A stretch of DNA of 64,000 nucleotides from Ochotona curzoniae (Eukaryota > Chordata > Mammalia > Lagomorpha > Ochotonidae), in assembly GCF_017591425.1 (NCBI RefSeq), contig NW_024466512.1:15441001-15505000 (forward strand). The letters run 5' to 3'. A model generated the notes under the pieces. The model ran no database searches, was not told the DNA's origin, and worked only from the letters and a program-made list of their open reading frames with translations. A program made the position numbers and the translations under genes. This document shows positions 11,618-24,356 of this stretch, in pieces. Each line of letters begins with the position of its first letter. Position 1 is the stretch's first letter.

Positions 11618-11948
11618 TTTGTTTTTAAAGATTTATTTCTATTGCAAAGTCAGATATACAGAGAGGAGGAGAGACAGAGAGGAAGATCTTCCGTCCGATG
11701 ATTCACTCCCCAAGTGACCACAACTGTCGGTGCTGCGCTGATCCAAAGCCAGGAGCCAGGAACCTCCTCCAGGTCTCCCACACAGGTGCAGGGTCCCGAG
11801 GCTTTGGGCCGTCCTCGACTGCTTTCCCAGGCCACAAGCAGGGAGCTGGATGGGAAGCAGGGCTGTCAGGGTTAGAACTGGCACCTATATAGGATCCCGG
11901 CGCGTTCAAGGTGAGAAATTTAGCCGCTAAGCCACTGCGCAGGGCCCT
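11618..11948 (-). repeat. CSINE copy with perfect 15-bp target duplication
   Basis: Complete reverse-orientation element from 'tttaaagatttatttctatt' through 'caggagccaggaacctcctc' and 'ggccacaagcagggagctgg' to 'ccactgcgcagggccc'. Low divergence and perfect flanking repeats mark it as relatively recent. Confidence 0.96.
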
Positions 11949-11963
11949 GAACCAATCATTCTT
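11949..11963. repeat. Target-site duplication, right copy
   Basis: Exact copy of the 15-bp sequence at 11603-11617. Confidence 0.9.
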
Positions 11964-13454
11964 ATACTTCCCTCCGCTGGGTAGACTCCTGCCAAGACCC
12001 AACTGCCCACCCTCAGGGACTTGGGACCACCTGGCCACTAGACAGCGGGGCGTCTGGCATGTTTTTTTCATCTGCAGGTAACACGGACTGGCACCGACTC
12101 CTAGCTGCCCTTCAGGCACGGTGTGGATTCACTCTGTCTCATTGGATCTAGGGGAGTGATCAGCTCCAGCTGACAAGCCAGGGCTCGAGTTGACTCTAAC
12201 AGGTGGCCTTAAAGGGGGTCTGGTGGGATTTGGACAGACAGCCGTGGGTTGTGGGCTTCCTCCCTCTGTCCCACTTGGCTGCTGTTCTGCCCAGGCCACT
12301 TGGCCTCGCTCACACGCTGCCCAAGCCAAGTGCAGCCCACTGCTGGATCCTTCTCCCTCAGCTTGCTGCTTGGTTCTCCTGCCTGCTGATAAGCCCCAGT
12401 AGGTGGGACTCCTTCACTTCAAGAAGAGGTTGCCCACCCAGAGAAGGGTGGAGGACCCAGCAGGGTGGGGTGGGAGCAGCAAAAGCTGCGTGCAGGCAAG
12501 CCGCACCCAGAGAGCAGCCAGCAGTTAACCAGATCTTTGGTGATCTCCACACCTTGCATCATGGCTGACTTTCAGGCATGGCTGGGTTGCTTCCTCTCCG
12601 TCACTCCCCTCGCCTGCTGCCCACCTATAGCAGCATGGCTTTAATGGCTCATTTGACCCGCTTCTTACTTCAACTTCACCTCAAATTTCCAATCTGAGAA
12701 CTCTGCACAGGGAAATGTGCCGCGGCAGCAGAGTTCTCGAGGTTCTTCAAGTGCAAAATCTTCGCAGAAAGGACAGCGTGGGCCAGTCTCCATCGGAAGG
12801 GGAAGGGACCTGCTAAGGCTGAGAAGCAGAGTGGGGATTGGGAAGGTGGGATCCACACTTCTCTCACAGCCCCTGGCTACCCAAACTGTCACCCACAAGA
12901 GCTGGCCCTGCCCTTGATCTCCTTGTGGGGAAACCCCAGAGGAAAGCATCCGAGTGACAGCCACGTCAGGGAGAGCAGTGTGGGAAACGATGACAGCATT
13001 GGGCGGGTGGGTCCTGGGCCTTATCAGACCTGCACAGTCTGGCCTGGCAGCAGGGCATGGGGTGTCCTATCTCCTCCCTGCTGGGCTTGACTTGGTCCCT
13101 ACACGATGGAGGGCCTTGCCCTCACACACCCCTGTGCTCAGTGCCACCCTACCCCATGAACTCCACGAGTCTCTGTGCCCCAGCCATCTGTGATGGGAAG
13201 AGAGGTGTGGCCCTGGCAGGCCTGACAGATCCCACTGGGTCCAAGGCAAAAGGCAGGGAGGTATGGCTGCGCAGCATTCACACCTGTTGGTTCCAGAGTG
13301 CTTGGAAACAAAGTGAACAGCTCTGGCAGAACTCATTCAACATGGGCTATCAATCATGTTTCTTCCCCACAGCCAAATGGTCATGGCTTTGGTTAAGTCA
13401 AGGTAGCCATACTAGGGCGCAGGAATACTTTCTAGTGTTTCCTGGGAGAGGGTG
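11964..13454. other. Intergenic, no gene recognised
   Basis: Mixed-composition, unique-looking sequence. Open frames of up to about 166 codons overlap a MIR and show no family signature. Confidence 0.5.
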
Positions 13455-13620
13455 GTGGCACCGCTGTGACCTCAGGCTGACATACTATCCTGGTACTGGC
13501 TTTGTGACCCTGGGCAAGCTACACCTCCTCTTCCAGTCTCACTTTCCTCATGTGTAAAATGAACTCGTATGGAACTGAGTGCAGAGCCTGGGCCAGAGAC
13601 AGTGTTCAGTGAGCACCCGA
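13455..13620 (+). repeat. MIR SINE
   Basis: 'tactggctttgtgaccctgggcaag' followed by 'cacctcctcttccagtctcactttcctcatgtgtaaaatg' is the diagnostic MIR core, in forward orientation. Confidence 0.85.
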
Positions 13621-16154
13621 CCTTCCAGAAGCCACCTGCCCATCATCTCCCTTGCCTTTCCCTTCTCATTGGACTGATTTGATATTCTGGTTATTCATCA
13701 CACTCCTTGGGGGTTCTGATGCTGACTACAAATGCTTTGCCATTCCTGTCTTCAAGAGGCAGGATCCCTCGTCCCTCTCCTTGAATGCTGGACCGAGTGA
13801 CTCGCTCCTAACCAAGAGAATGTGGTGGAAGATAAGAAGTGTGATTCCTGAGGTCAAGGTCACAAAAGGCACTATGGTTCCTGCTTTGGTCTCAGCCTGT
13901 GTGCTCCGGGGCTGGTCTCCTGTTGGCAGCTGGCATCAACTTGCCCATCACCAGCGAGATCCCTTGAAGGTGGCAGGTAACTGCTGCCTCTTGAGGGACG
14001 CCAAGTCAGAAGGCTCCTGCATTTCCGACCCCAAGAGCCCATGAGTTGTGTTTCATGTTTCTTGTCATGCTAGGCACCCACGTCTGGAGTGATCTGTCAC
14101 ATGGCAATCAATAACAAGCACCCACACGTTTTGAAGCTGAGACCTCTCAACAATCTGATGGAAGACAAAATACAGCTTCAGGCTCCCCAGAAGCCAGGGC
14201 AAAGATGGAAACTTGATATGTCACGCTAAAACTATTTTTTGGGGTGCGTGTGGAGACTCTGGATGAGAGCAGATGTTTGGCATGTGGGCCTTTAGATAAA
14301 TGGCACCGCTCAGTCTGGCGGATGGCAGCTGGCAGACACTGCCCCTCTGGGAGGTCACGTCATGCTGAGCGTGTAGGAGGCGGCCAGCACAACAAGCAGA
14401 CAGCATGCTTGCCACACCTACCTTCTGACAGTTTCCAGGGACTCTTAGGGTCATTAAAAGAGGAATTTTGCACACACTTACACATGAATACACTGCATTT
14501 ATATTTTTAACAGACTAAAATAGTGTGTGTGTGTATATGATTTAAATATATACACACTATATATATATATATGGTATTAGATCAAAGTAACATACACAAA
14601 GGATACCATAAAAATCTTGAATAAAAATACATATATAGAAGAGTTATGGTGAAAAGTCTCCATGCATTCATCTCTCATTACATCCTCCCCAACAAGCCCA
14701 TTCCCTGTTGTGTGGACAGTCCTGTGTGACCGACTTCTGATGGGAACTTCCAGGAACAGCGGTACCCAAGCAAGTAACTGCACAAAGGACATTGTGGTTT
14801 AGTGCTTTTTAAATTATGAAACCAAAAAAATAAATAAATTATGGAACCTTGGTGTGATGAAAACTTTCTCTCCAATTACCATTTCTGATGCCCTTGGTTT
14901 CTAATATTTTGTTATTCAACATTTCGAAATTTGAGTCAAAAAAAGTATTTGTGAGCTCAATGCTGATGCCGACACTACTAAACACGGGCTGCTTGGTTTT
15001 TCCTTGTCTTTTAGGAATGTCGAATAGGTCTAATTTCTAATTTTCAAAGCAGGTGCTTATGCTGTATAAAGAAGTGTGCATTCTGCGTCTGCCATCTTTG
15101 GCTTGCTTGCCCCCAGCATCCTCAGCCATCATACTACGGGCACGTACGGATGTTTCTGAAAGAGTATATCGGTCTCCAGCATGTTGTGCTCAGTCCAGGA
15201 CTGACATGAACCTGCCTTTTCCAAGTCTGCTCCAGAGGCTCCTGGGAAGCAGGTGGGGCCACGAAGCCTGTGGGTGAGTGACCCACTGTGTGATGGGGCA
15301 GAGAGAGCGAATGCAGTCAGTCCTTGCCAGTGAGGGTCCAAGACGGGGCTGCTTGCCCTGTGCAGAGCCAAGCACCATGCCTGCCACGTTCCTGCAGGAT
15401 TCTCCCAGGAGTTGCCTGGGGTCTGGGCACGCCCCTCTCATCTGGAAGGCACTGCTCTGAGGCATCACCACGGCAACCCTCTCATCTCTCACCTTCCTAA
15501 GGTACAAACGATGCTCCCCAGTGGGGTTTCCTAGTGGGATGGGGCAATGATGTTACCTGTTCATTATTTGTGTTCTGTCCTCCTTTTTTGAAGACTGAAA
15601 ACTGGGTGACAGTAGTGCAAGAAATACTAGGAAGAATGAGAACAATAGCATTCCAAATACTGCTGGCACAGGCCAGCAATTATTTCTTCTTTGTCCCAAT
15701 ATGTACTCTGTTCTAGCAGACCAAGGAGACCCCAGCAAAACACTGATGCCAACAATCGCAGCACCAGGTGGCCCCTGCCAAGCATTGTATCTGCTGTGAC
15801 CTTGTGTAAGTTTGATCATCAGAATTACCTGTAATACAATTACTATACTAATTTAACAGCAAAATGCAGAACCAAGGATCAACTGAGTGGAAAAGGACAC
15901 CGAAACCCATTGCAATGGCTCAGTTAACTGATGCTCGTCCCTAGCGATCCATGGTGAGTTGAAGATGCTGCACAGGAGTGTAGGAATCCCTGACTCACAG
16001 CCAGTGGAAGCACAGACTCCTAGGTTTAACTGCACGGTTGGAGTACCAACTTTGTCACTCATTGAGCAACTTAGGTTTTCTCATCTAGAAAATAGGACAC
16101 AATGATGTATAACCAAGCTGAAGGGTTTGTTGCAACACATTTAGGCATTTAAAG
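13621..16154. other. Intergenic, no gene recognised
   Basis: Unique-looking sequence with a TG/TA microsatellite at 14523-14574. A degraded MIR may lie near 16020-16110 ('tttgtcactcattgagcaac', 'ttttctcatctagaaaatag'). Confidence 0.45.
14523..14574. repeat. (TG)n/(TA)n microsatellite
   Basis: Alternating TG then TA runs interrupted by 'tgatttaaatatatacacac'. Confidence 0.85.
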
Positions 16155-16450
16155 TAGTTGGTGTTGTAGCATGGTGGCTTAAACTGCTGCCTCCAAAAGC
16201 AGCATCCTGTGTGTGCTGGTTTGAATCCCAGCTGCTCATCCTTGACCCAGCTCCCTGCTGTTGCCCTGGAAAAGCAGTGCAAGAAGGCTCTCCAGCCACA
16301 GAAGAGACCCAGATCGAGCGTCAGGCTTCTGGCTTCAACCTGGGCCAGCCCTGACCATTGTGACCATTTGGGGATGAGAGATAGAGTCTCTCTCTCTGCC
16401 TTGCCTCCCTCTTTTTTGCAATGATTTATTTCAAATAAATCTTTTCTTAA
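16155..16450 (+). repeat. Old CSINE copy
   Basis: 'gtgttgtagcatggtggctt', 'tttgaatcccagctgctcat', 'ccagctccctgctgttgccc' and a tail 'atttcaaataaatcttttc'. Forward orientation. Confidence 0.8.
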
Positions 16451-16544
16451 CAAAAATATTTTTAAAAAGAGATTAACAAAATGGTTTTAAAAGCATAATT
16501 TTTTAATGAAAAGTGCTTGGTACTTAGTGAATTCTACTTTAAAA

Positions 16545-16860
16545 AAAAAACCCACTGTTTTTTGAAGACAGAGTTAGGATAAAAAGGAGAAATAGAGAAA
16601 TGGAAATTTTCCATCTGCTGCTTTACTCTCTAAATGGCCACATTAGCCAGTGCTGGGCTAGGCTTAAACTAAGAGCTAGGAATTTCTCCTGGGCTTGCTA
16701 CATGTGTGCAGGGGCCCAAGGGCTTGGAATGCCCTTTGCTGACTTCCAAGGCACATGAGCAGGGAGCTGAATTGAGAGTGGAGTATCCAGGACTGGAACC
16801 AGTATCCATATACTGGCACTACAGGAAGTGGTCCAATGTGCTGTATCACAGTGCTGGCTT
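16545..16860 (-). repeat. Old CSINE copy
   Basis: Reverse orientation: 'aattttccatctgctgcttt', 'ccagtgctgggctaggctta', 'catgagcagggagctgaatt' and 'ctgtatcacagtgctggctt'. It abuts the next SINE. Confidence 0.75.
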
Positions 16861-16867
16861 CAATTCT

Positions 16868-17228
16868 ATTTTAAAAAAAATATTTATTTATTTTTATTGC
16901 AACGTCAGATATACAGAGAGGAGGAGAGATAGAGAGGAAGATCTTCTATCCTCTGGTTCACTCCCCAAGTGGCTGCAATGGCTGGAGCTGAGCCAATCTG
17001 ACGCCAGGAGCCAGAAGCCAGGAGCCAGAAGCCAGGAGCCAGGAGCCAGGAGCCAGGAGCCTCTTCTCTCAAACAAGTGCAGGGTTCCAAGGCTTTGGGC
17101 CATCCTTTACTGCTTTCCCAGGCTACAGGCAGGGTGCTGGATGGGAAGTGAGGCAGCCAGGATTAGAACTGGGATCTTGGCACATGCAAGGTGAGGACTT
17201 TGGCCATTAGGCTACCATGCTAGGCCAA
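16868..17228 (-). repeat. CSINE copy with internal 7-mer expansion
   Basis: Reverse CSINE from 'taaaaaaaatatttatttat' to 'ttaggctaccatgctaggcc'. Its GCCAGGAGCCAG block has expanded to about eight tandem 7-mers at 17003-17061, making the copy longer than its relatives. Confidence 0.92.
17003..17061. repeat. Tandem 7-mer array inside a SINE
   Basis: Runs of GCCAGGA and GCCAGAA, about 8.4 units, built from the short direct repeat already present in the normal CSINE. Confidence 0.9.
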
Positions 17229-17589
17229 ACATGGGCCATTTCAGTACCTAGTGTATGGTAAATCCAGAATTCAAACTCCAGCTCTCCAAATTCTTTACTG
17301 AAGGCAGCCTTCTTGCAAAGCCTTCCCCAATCTGTCTCACGGCCCAAGTGCCTTCTTCTAAGTAAGGAATGAGGGAGAAGTTTATCCCAAGCCAAATTGC
17401 CTGAAGTGTTCACTAGCATTCATTAACCCAAATCTGCAAGCATATGATGTACTTTTGGTGAGGTAACCAAGGGTCACTTTGGGGAGGTACACAAGACAGC
17501 AGGTAGTGCTGGTCTTGCAAATGCTTGCTACAGGTATGTGAACAAAATATATACAGGGATAGCTGTTGGGTGTAGCCCTGAAGTCACTT
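17229..17589. other. Intergenic, nothing recognised
   Basis: Unique-looking sequence between two SINEs, with no gene or repeat identified. Confidence 0.4.
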
Positions 17590-17890
17590 CTTGGGGTGTC
17601 CTTAACCCACATCCGCGTGCAGTTGCAGGTCCTGGCTCCACATCGGGCCTCCCGCAAAGGTACACTGTGGAAGGCAGCAAGCAGGCGATGACTCAAGTGC
17701 TTGGATCTCTGCCACCCATGTGGAAGAACTGGATTCAGTCCAGTTTCTTGACTTCGGCTTGTGCCAGTCCCAGCTGTTGAGGGCTTCTGGAGAATAAATC
17801 AACACAACACTGTTTTTCTTCTCTCTCACTCTCCTCTTGTGTTCTCTGTCTCTCCCTTTCTTCAATAAAATAAAAGAAGTAAAATATTTC
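17590..17890 (+). repeat. Old CSINE copy
   Basis: 'gaaggcagcaagcaggcgat', 'ctctgccacccatgtggaag', a CT-rich run and the tail 'cttcaataaaataaaag'. Confidence 0.7.
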
Positions 17891-18052
17891 AGGACCCTGA
17901 TATGTTATCACATCCTGATAAGAAGTGTGGTTTTCCATTCATGTATTGTTTATTATATATTCACCAATTGTTCATTTAACTGAAGGCTGCTTTCACTGAT
18001 AGAAGTTGGCATAATATTATGATAAAAGATGTTTACAACAACTATAATTAGG

Positions 18053-18292
18053 GGGTCTGGCTCAGTAGCATAGTGGCTAAAGTCCTCACCTTGCATGTAC
18101 CAGGATCCTACATGGCCAACAATTCTAATCCTGGCGGCCCCACTTCCCATTCAGCTCTCCTGAGATCGGATCAGCTCTGGTCAATGAGGCCGCTTGGGGA
18201 GTGAACCAGTAGGTGGAAGATCTTTTTCTCTGTATCTCCTACTCTCTGTATCTCTGCCTTTCCAATAAAAATATATCTCTAAAAAAAAAAAT
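18053..18292 (+). repeat. CSINE copy with internal deletion
   Basis: Starts 'ggtctggctcagtagcatag', then 'aaagtcctcaccttgcatgt', and jumps from 'cccattcagctctcctgaga' straight to 'tcggatcagctctggtcaat', so the middle third is missing. The tail is 'tctctaaaaaaaaaa'. Confidence 0.88.
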
Positions 18293-21200
18293 GGTCATGT
18301 TCTTCAAGTCTGTTTCCCTTCAGTGGAAATAATCCTGTGCTATAAAACTGAGGATCAAATGAGATAATGTAATTAAAATAGGAAATAAGCACTGGATAGA
18401 CTGGGTAGCTATGACCTGCCGTACAGGTCATGGTGGCTTCCAGGAGGGTTTCCACCCCAGGGCACTTCTCGACTTGCACTAGTTCAAGGACATCTCGCTG
18501 TGACCAGAACACAACGTGAACATGTTCATCAACATGAACAGCATTGCCCGTAATGGGCAACAAGAACGTAGCATCTATTTTTGGTCAACATAGTGAAGGA
18601 CAAGAGGATTGACAAGGTGCAGTCCTTGCTATCTCAGGGCTCATAATCCCGGAAAAGACACAGATCATCGTCAATTACGGCTCCAGGCGCACCCAGATCA
18701 CAGTGGCTCCCAAGTGTTACTGGAGTTTGATAAAGAAGTTTTGTTGTGAACGGAGTCATCCTCTGCCAACGGGGCCAGGGGAAGACTTCCCAGAGCATTT
18801 GGGGAGCCAGGTTGGGGCAGATGGTGCTGACCTGTGCTTGTTACGTACAGCGCCAGGCATTTGATGGGTAACTGCAGGAGTCAGGGGTGGAGGGACAATT
18901 CGCACAGCAACTGGGTCCTCCAGATGCTCAACACGAATGTGAGCTCCCACAGATAGCGCTCCGAGAAAACACTTCTCTCAAGTAGCTGGTTGCAGGGGTG
19001 GGCTGAGATTCCTAACTGGGCAGGTATGACGAGACAGCAGCAAGAGGGTGCTCCCTAAACCAGAGCCTTATGGAGGACCAGCCACATGTAATCAAAGCTG
19101 GGTTGAATAGCATTGTAGCACATCTTTGCTAGGAGAGAGAGCAAACAGACAACTGTCTTTGATTCTTCTCTCCCTAGGGATGCCCAGCAGGTGCTCATAG
19201 CCATCATGGAAGTTAAACTTTGCCATGGTCAAACTGTGCCTCCAAATATGGAAAGTTGTACACCAGGAACATGTAGCCACCTGCAGGCAGTGCACTTGTC
19301 CTTGCTCATGCTAGCTACTCCTTCCAGGTAGTTCCAGCGTTAAGAATGACCCTCTCCTCAGCCTCCTGCTCTCTCGCTGTGTCTCATTAGCACATGAGCC
19401 TGCTTTCATGGTGAAGAGCTAAGCAGAGCCCTGCCCTGTCTCCACAGGGATCCTCACAACAGCTGGGTCATTTGACTGGCTCACCTGGCTGCCAACCCGA
19501 GGGTCAGTTCTGAGGAGACTGCAGGAATAGAGCAAGCTCTAGTTTCTGGCTCTGAAGTTCACTCAGAATCAAGGCCAGCTTGTCACAGGTTAGCAGGGAC
19601 CTTGTCGTGGCTGAGCACTGCCTGGTTCCCGTACCTCAGCTTTGAGGACAGGATCCCACTGTCATCTTCCTCATATCTGAGAACTTGTCTTGAACTGCTG
19701 AGACTTCTTAAGCTCACAGTTCTGCCTTCATCTCGCCATTGCCTGGCAGGAAGCAGAGGCCCTGCCCTTGAAGCCGTGCCTGTGGCTCAGACACATCCAA
19801 CAGCATGCGACCACTCCTGCTTTCTTGTTTCCGGATCTTGGTCAGGGCTTTTGCTTCTCTGGTGTGGACCACTTTCCCAAACTTAGCTTTGGGCTGATTG
19901 CTACATCCTCCAGGTTCCAGGTTTTACCTGCTGGGCTGGACTTCCTAACTTCTTCAGCTCAGGCTTTCCCCTGAACACGTGACTTGGCTCAGGGAGTGGG
20001 CAGGATTCCAGAGCTTGCCCCACCCAGTCTGCCCTGTTCTTCTGCGCTAACTGAGCCATGCTCAGCTTGACTTTGGCAAGCACATGCGTATGCTCTCTTG
20101 CTCAATGTTAACCTCAAGGTCAAAATAGAGGCACAAGACCATACTGACATACAAAACCCTTTCATAGACATGGTTGTAAAATATGACAACTTAGAGGCCA
20201 TTTAAAAAATGAAAGATCTTACTTAACCACATAATATATTTTAAACTAATCTAACAGTCTTTCTATACCACAACTTCCTAGAGTCTCCCATATCCTTAGC
20301 ACCTCAAAATAACAGATCATATCTGGGATACGTTCTTGACTATCACAGCTTCAAATGATTTTTATTTCAGTTGAGACAACTGAAGTCAACATTTCCAAAA
20401 CAGAAACCAGGCGGGAAGTAATATTTAACCTTAGCTTGCTAGTCCACCTTTGGGAGAGTTTGCCCGTGCCTGCCAACAAGTTGTATCTACATGTTCTCTC
20501 ATAAAAGCAAGGAGGTCATCTATTCTGAAGTCAAAGTCTAGCAGCCCAGTCACCACTGCAGTCTAACCGGTGAAGCATTACCCAACAGGAAAGGGGTGAG
20601 CTGCAGAGTGCAACAACTGCTTCCGCCAGGCGAGGATCGTCAGACCCACTGTTTCTGGAGAAAACAGTTGAGTTGGTCATGAAAGAGAAGGTTTTCAGGA
20701 AGGACAGAAATGGGTCAGCAGCAGGTCCACGAGGGGAGAATCACTGTGTTTTTTTAAAACAGTGAAAAGAGATCTTAAGAGGACCAGAGGGAAATCCACC
20801 CAAGAATCTACTCTCAACTCCTGCAGTGCGTGGTTGTGCCACTTCCCCAATTCCATCCCCATCTGTTAGGATATCTGTTACACTGGTTTGTGGAAGTCAA
20901 GGTTTTTCTTGAAAATTTCAAGTCTACACATCAACCTGAGGGGACATGACTGGAAGAAATTCAGTTATTTCATACTGCTGCTCTGTGGGCTCAGAAGTTT
21001 ACCAGCTTTGTGAGAGGCAGAGTTTAACACAAACCGGTCAAAAGGAGATCAAATCTTGTCAGTCAGCCCACCTATTGGGTGTCACTGGCTTGTATCATAC
21101 ACAGACTCTTGTCATTTCAAAGACATTTTAGCAAATCTAGAGTGGTTTTTCAGGTATTTCATACTCTTCTGTGCAGTCCAAATCAGATTAATATGTGTTA

Positions 21201-21514
21201 TTAATTTTGGACATGGAGTGTGCCAATGAACTAGTATTCTGCCTAGTGACAGGCGTTACCTAAGACCAAAAGTCAGAGATCTTCATACCATCACAAGCAA
21301 GGTCAAAGGTGATCGTGGAGAATGATAAAACCTAAGAGCAGTCTGTGAGGAAATATAATCTAGAAACAAAAGCAGGCCTAGTAATCTTTACAACTTCTGC
21401 ACTAGAACCTATCCAACCAGGGCTCATGCAGGCCTTTCAAATAACTGTGGGCTGGATATACGTATACCTCTGCTAACACAAATATTTTTGCTACAGAACA
21501 TTTGAATGTGTGAA
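18293..21514. other. Intergenic, SINE-poor, no gene recognised
   Basis: About 3.2 kb without a clear CSINE. A MIR fragment is likely at 18300-18400 ('aactgaggatcaaatgagataatg'). The stretch at 18400-19000 has GC-richer, cDNA-like texture but is broken in every frame and was not identified. Confidence 0.4.
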
Positions 21515-21755
21515 AGACGGCACGAGGCTGGCCACTAGGGATATCCACGCCTCACGTGAGTGCTGATTTGAGCGCCAACTGCTCTGCTTCTCATTCTGCT
21601 TCCTGCCAATGTGTCTGGGAAGGCAGCCAACGATGATGCCAAGCACATGAATCCCTGCCAGCCACACAAGACCTGGATGGCTTTGAGAGTGAGCCAGCAG
21701 ATGGAAGATCCACCTGTCTTTAGTTCTTTCAAAGAACTTTCAATAAAATGTGCCA
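21515..21755 (+). repeat. Old degraded CSINE copy
   Basis: 'gacggcacgaggctggccac', 'tctgggaaggcagccaacga', 'gagccagcagatggaagatc' and a tail 'ttcaataaaat'. Highly diverged. Confidence 0.55.
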
Positions 21756-22754
21756 GTTTGTCATTTAAACTATCACAGATTCTGCCAGTAAGCTAATCAG
21801 CATCTCTGACATAGTGGAAAAGCAGGACATGCAGACTTCGAATAGCTCTGCTCATCTCCTGGTTTACCCTCGTGAGCTGTATCACATCAGTGCAAGCTCT
21901 CTGAATGACTGACAACATCACTGGGCTTTAAGTAATGTAATGAAAGGCTAATTATACATCTATGGACTTTTCTCAGCTCTAGATTGAACCTAGAATGTAT
22001 AATCAGGATATTCTAAATCCAAGCTTGTCAATATTTTGAAATTCCTTCAATTAACTAAAACTGAATATTGGACCCAATGTTTCCCCCTAATGGTCATCTC
22101 TTAGAAATGCAACTCACCGAATTAGATTCAAACTTCAAGTATTAAAAGTTCCACAAAAGACTTATCTCCAGGCTTTTCTCCAAGACAGCTGATCTCTACA
22201 CTTATAAAATTAGAAGTACCTGTAGCACATTCCTGTTAAGTGGAGCGAGCTGCCTCCAGAGCTACTTTCTAGGGTGGGCACTGTGGTCTGCCCGTGAGCC
22301 TGCTGCCTGGTCGGCCTGCTTCCACTTCAGCTTCCTCCCGATGCATCTTAGAAAACACCAGCACAAAGAAAACAGCTTTCCTTACAACTCGCTCCTTCTT
22401 GCAATGTTGCAAATCAAGAAGAAGAAAAGGAAAGAGAAAGGGTTTTTCCCCACATCTTTAGCAAAGGTATTGACACCCTGTTCTTTTCAGAAGACTCAAG
22501 AGCTGGCTCTTGATTTTAAAGGATGCTGTTTCCATAGGTTATCCTATCCTTTGCTCATGTACTTATCAGTTTCTTCATTTCTTGAAGTGTTTTGTTAGGG
22601 AAGAGAAGCCTTCCAAATCAAGGCAGCATTTTATCCCAAATTTACCTGTAAGAAAAATACTAGTTTCATGGCTGGACTTACTGTGTAAACAAAGGGATGC
22701 CTCTTGTTCAAAAGAAAGCCACAAGAACGTCATCTGGAGCCACCCAGAGACTGG
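21756..22754. other. Intergenic, possible short CSINE relic
   Basis: Mostly unique-looking. 22265-22345 ('gtgggcactgtggtctgccc', 'cctgcttccacttcagcttcc') may be a short, old CSINE relic. Confidence 0.35.
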
Positions 22755-22895
22755 CTCACAATGTGTCTGCACCTCCTTTTCATCTTCCACAAGCCATATT
22801 TTCACTACCTGTAAAATGGGATAATGCCAACTTCTCCATTGGGATGCTAGAAAGGTCAAATGAGTTAAATCAGCATCACTTTGGTACATGCAAGT
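22755..22895 (+). repeat. MIR-family SINE
   Basis: 'cactacctgtaaaatgggataatgcc' and 'gaaaggtcaaatgagttaaatcagc' match the MIR 3' half. Confidence 0.7.
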
Positions 22896-23391
22896 TATTA
22901 AAAAAAAAAAAGAGGTGCTATCAATTATCTTCTCCAAAAGCCAACTACTGAATGTGTTCACAGATGAGCAAACTACCCTGAGCGTCATCACCTATCTTTC
23001 TGAAATCACACCTCAAAACTCTTGTCTTCTGTTCTCTATGAGCATTGTGCTTGCTGCAGATGATAACTTCATTAGCGAAAGGGGACCTGACACAGTTAAC
23101 GCCAAGAACAATCTGGTGAAAAGAGTGGTAAACAACAAGGGGATATGTCTTCTCTTCCAAATTCTGGGTATTTCACAACAGACATGGTGTCTGCAGACTA
23201 ACAAAAAGGAAGCAGGGGACAGGGACAGGACACAGTGGATTGCTGGGTGTATTCCGCCCTCTAGTGACAAAAAGCAGAGCGTGCTTTTTAAAATCCCAGT
23301 TCGGCAGAGACTGAGACTTCTACATGAGATACAATCTAGACATCATCCTTGAGTTTAAAAAAGAGCCAGATGTACACTTTCTGCCTGTGGC

Positions 23392-23426
<35 letters not shown>

Positions 23427-24334
23427 CAGCTAATGCTAAAGAAAACCAATGCTGTCACAATTTAATCTGCTTGGTTCTCTATGCGTTGATTAATGAAAAT
23501 ACTTATTCAATAGAAGAAAAATCTATTTCAATCTATTTACTGTTGAGAGAGAGAGAGCAGAGGATAATTGCTTTTGTTGCTTTATGGAAGGAAATCCTAA
23601 AAAGAGCATCTTTCTGAAACAGCAATTTCTCAGCACAGGGTTATTTACAAGCCCAGGTAATAATCACATATGCCCAAGACCATGTCTTCTCTACCTAAGC
23701 CCTTCATTTTTCTAATGGCTAATTACAGTAAAGACTTTGATTAGTCAGAACCCTCATCATGAATTTGCCTGTTGCAAATTTTTAAAAAATTATTTATGAG
23801 TAATTTGAACTTTATAATGAGTTATTCTTTGTTAAATAGAAAAGCAGCCCTGAATAAAAATTATATTCACATAATGACTATCAGGATATAGAAAATATAC
23901 ATATAATTGGACAAGAGATGAAAGGGAATGAACATTTAGGTCAATGTGGTAGTCTGTAAACTATTTCCAATTCTTTGTGCTATTTTTTTTTTTTTGCTGT
24001 TACACATTGCTATTTGTACAATAAGTAAACAAGACAGAAATTATCTATATACTCAGTAGCATCTCTTCAACACTGATAGATTGGAGCAGAATTTAAACGA
24101 TCAGAATCCTAAAGCACTCTATATTATTAAGACAAAAAACATATCTTAGAAAATATTGCCCCACTACAAGTTGAAACAAGAAAACTTATAAAATTAATTT
24201 TTAATCCACTTCAAAATGTTTCTCAAAACATTTTTTGTTCAGATATATCAATCTTAATAAAAGTTTCACTGATGTGTAAAATTAAATAGGATAAGTAACT
24301 ATTTTTGAAAGGAAAAGACATGATCCCAAATCCA
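22896..24334. other. Sequence just downstream of ADD3
   Basis: AT-rich, no CSINE or L1 seen. Contains an (AAAAG)n run at 23392-23427 and a T-run at 23983-23996. If ADD3 cleavage is further downstream than proposed, part of this would be 3' UTR. Confidence 0.4.
23392..23427. repeat. (AAAAG)n simple repeat
   Basis: A-run followed by tandem AAAAG units. Confidence 0.85.
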
Positions 24335-24350
24335 TATATTTAAAATACTG

Positions 24351-24356
24351 TTTATT
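24351..24356 (-). terminator. ADD3: Candidate ADD3 poly(A) signal AATAAA
   Basis: On the minus strand the sequence reads AATAAACAGTATTTTAAATA, and a T/G-rich run (ATGTCTTTTCC) follows at about 24321-24311. This is the arrangement expected of a cleavage and polyadenylation site. It is the last good hexamer before sequence that no longer looks like 3' UTR. Cleavage near 24335 is inferred. Confidence 0.55.

Noticed and set aside
13057..13557. 166-codon plus-strand open frame
   Set aside because: Its 3' part is translated MIR sequence; the rest matches nothing recognised.
1..24334. MXI1 exons
   Set aside because: Expected in this direction from mammalian gene order, but no exon with helix-loop-helix or SIN3-interaction residues was seen. 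The known intergenic distance in human is larger than this flank.
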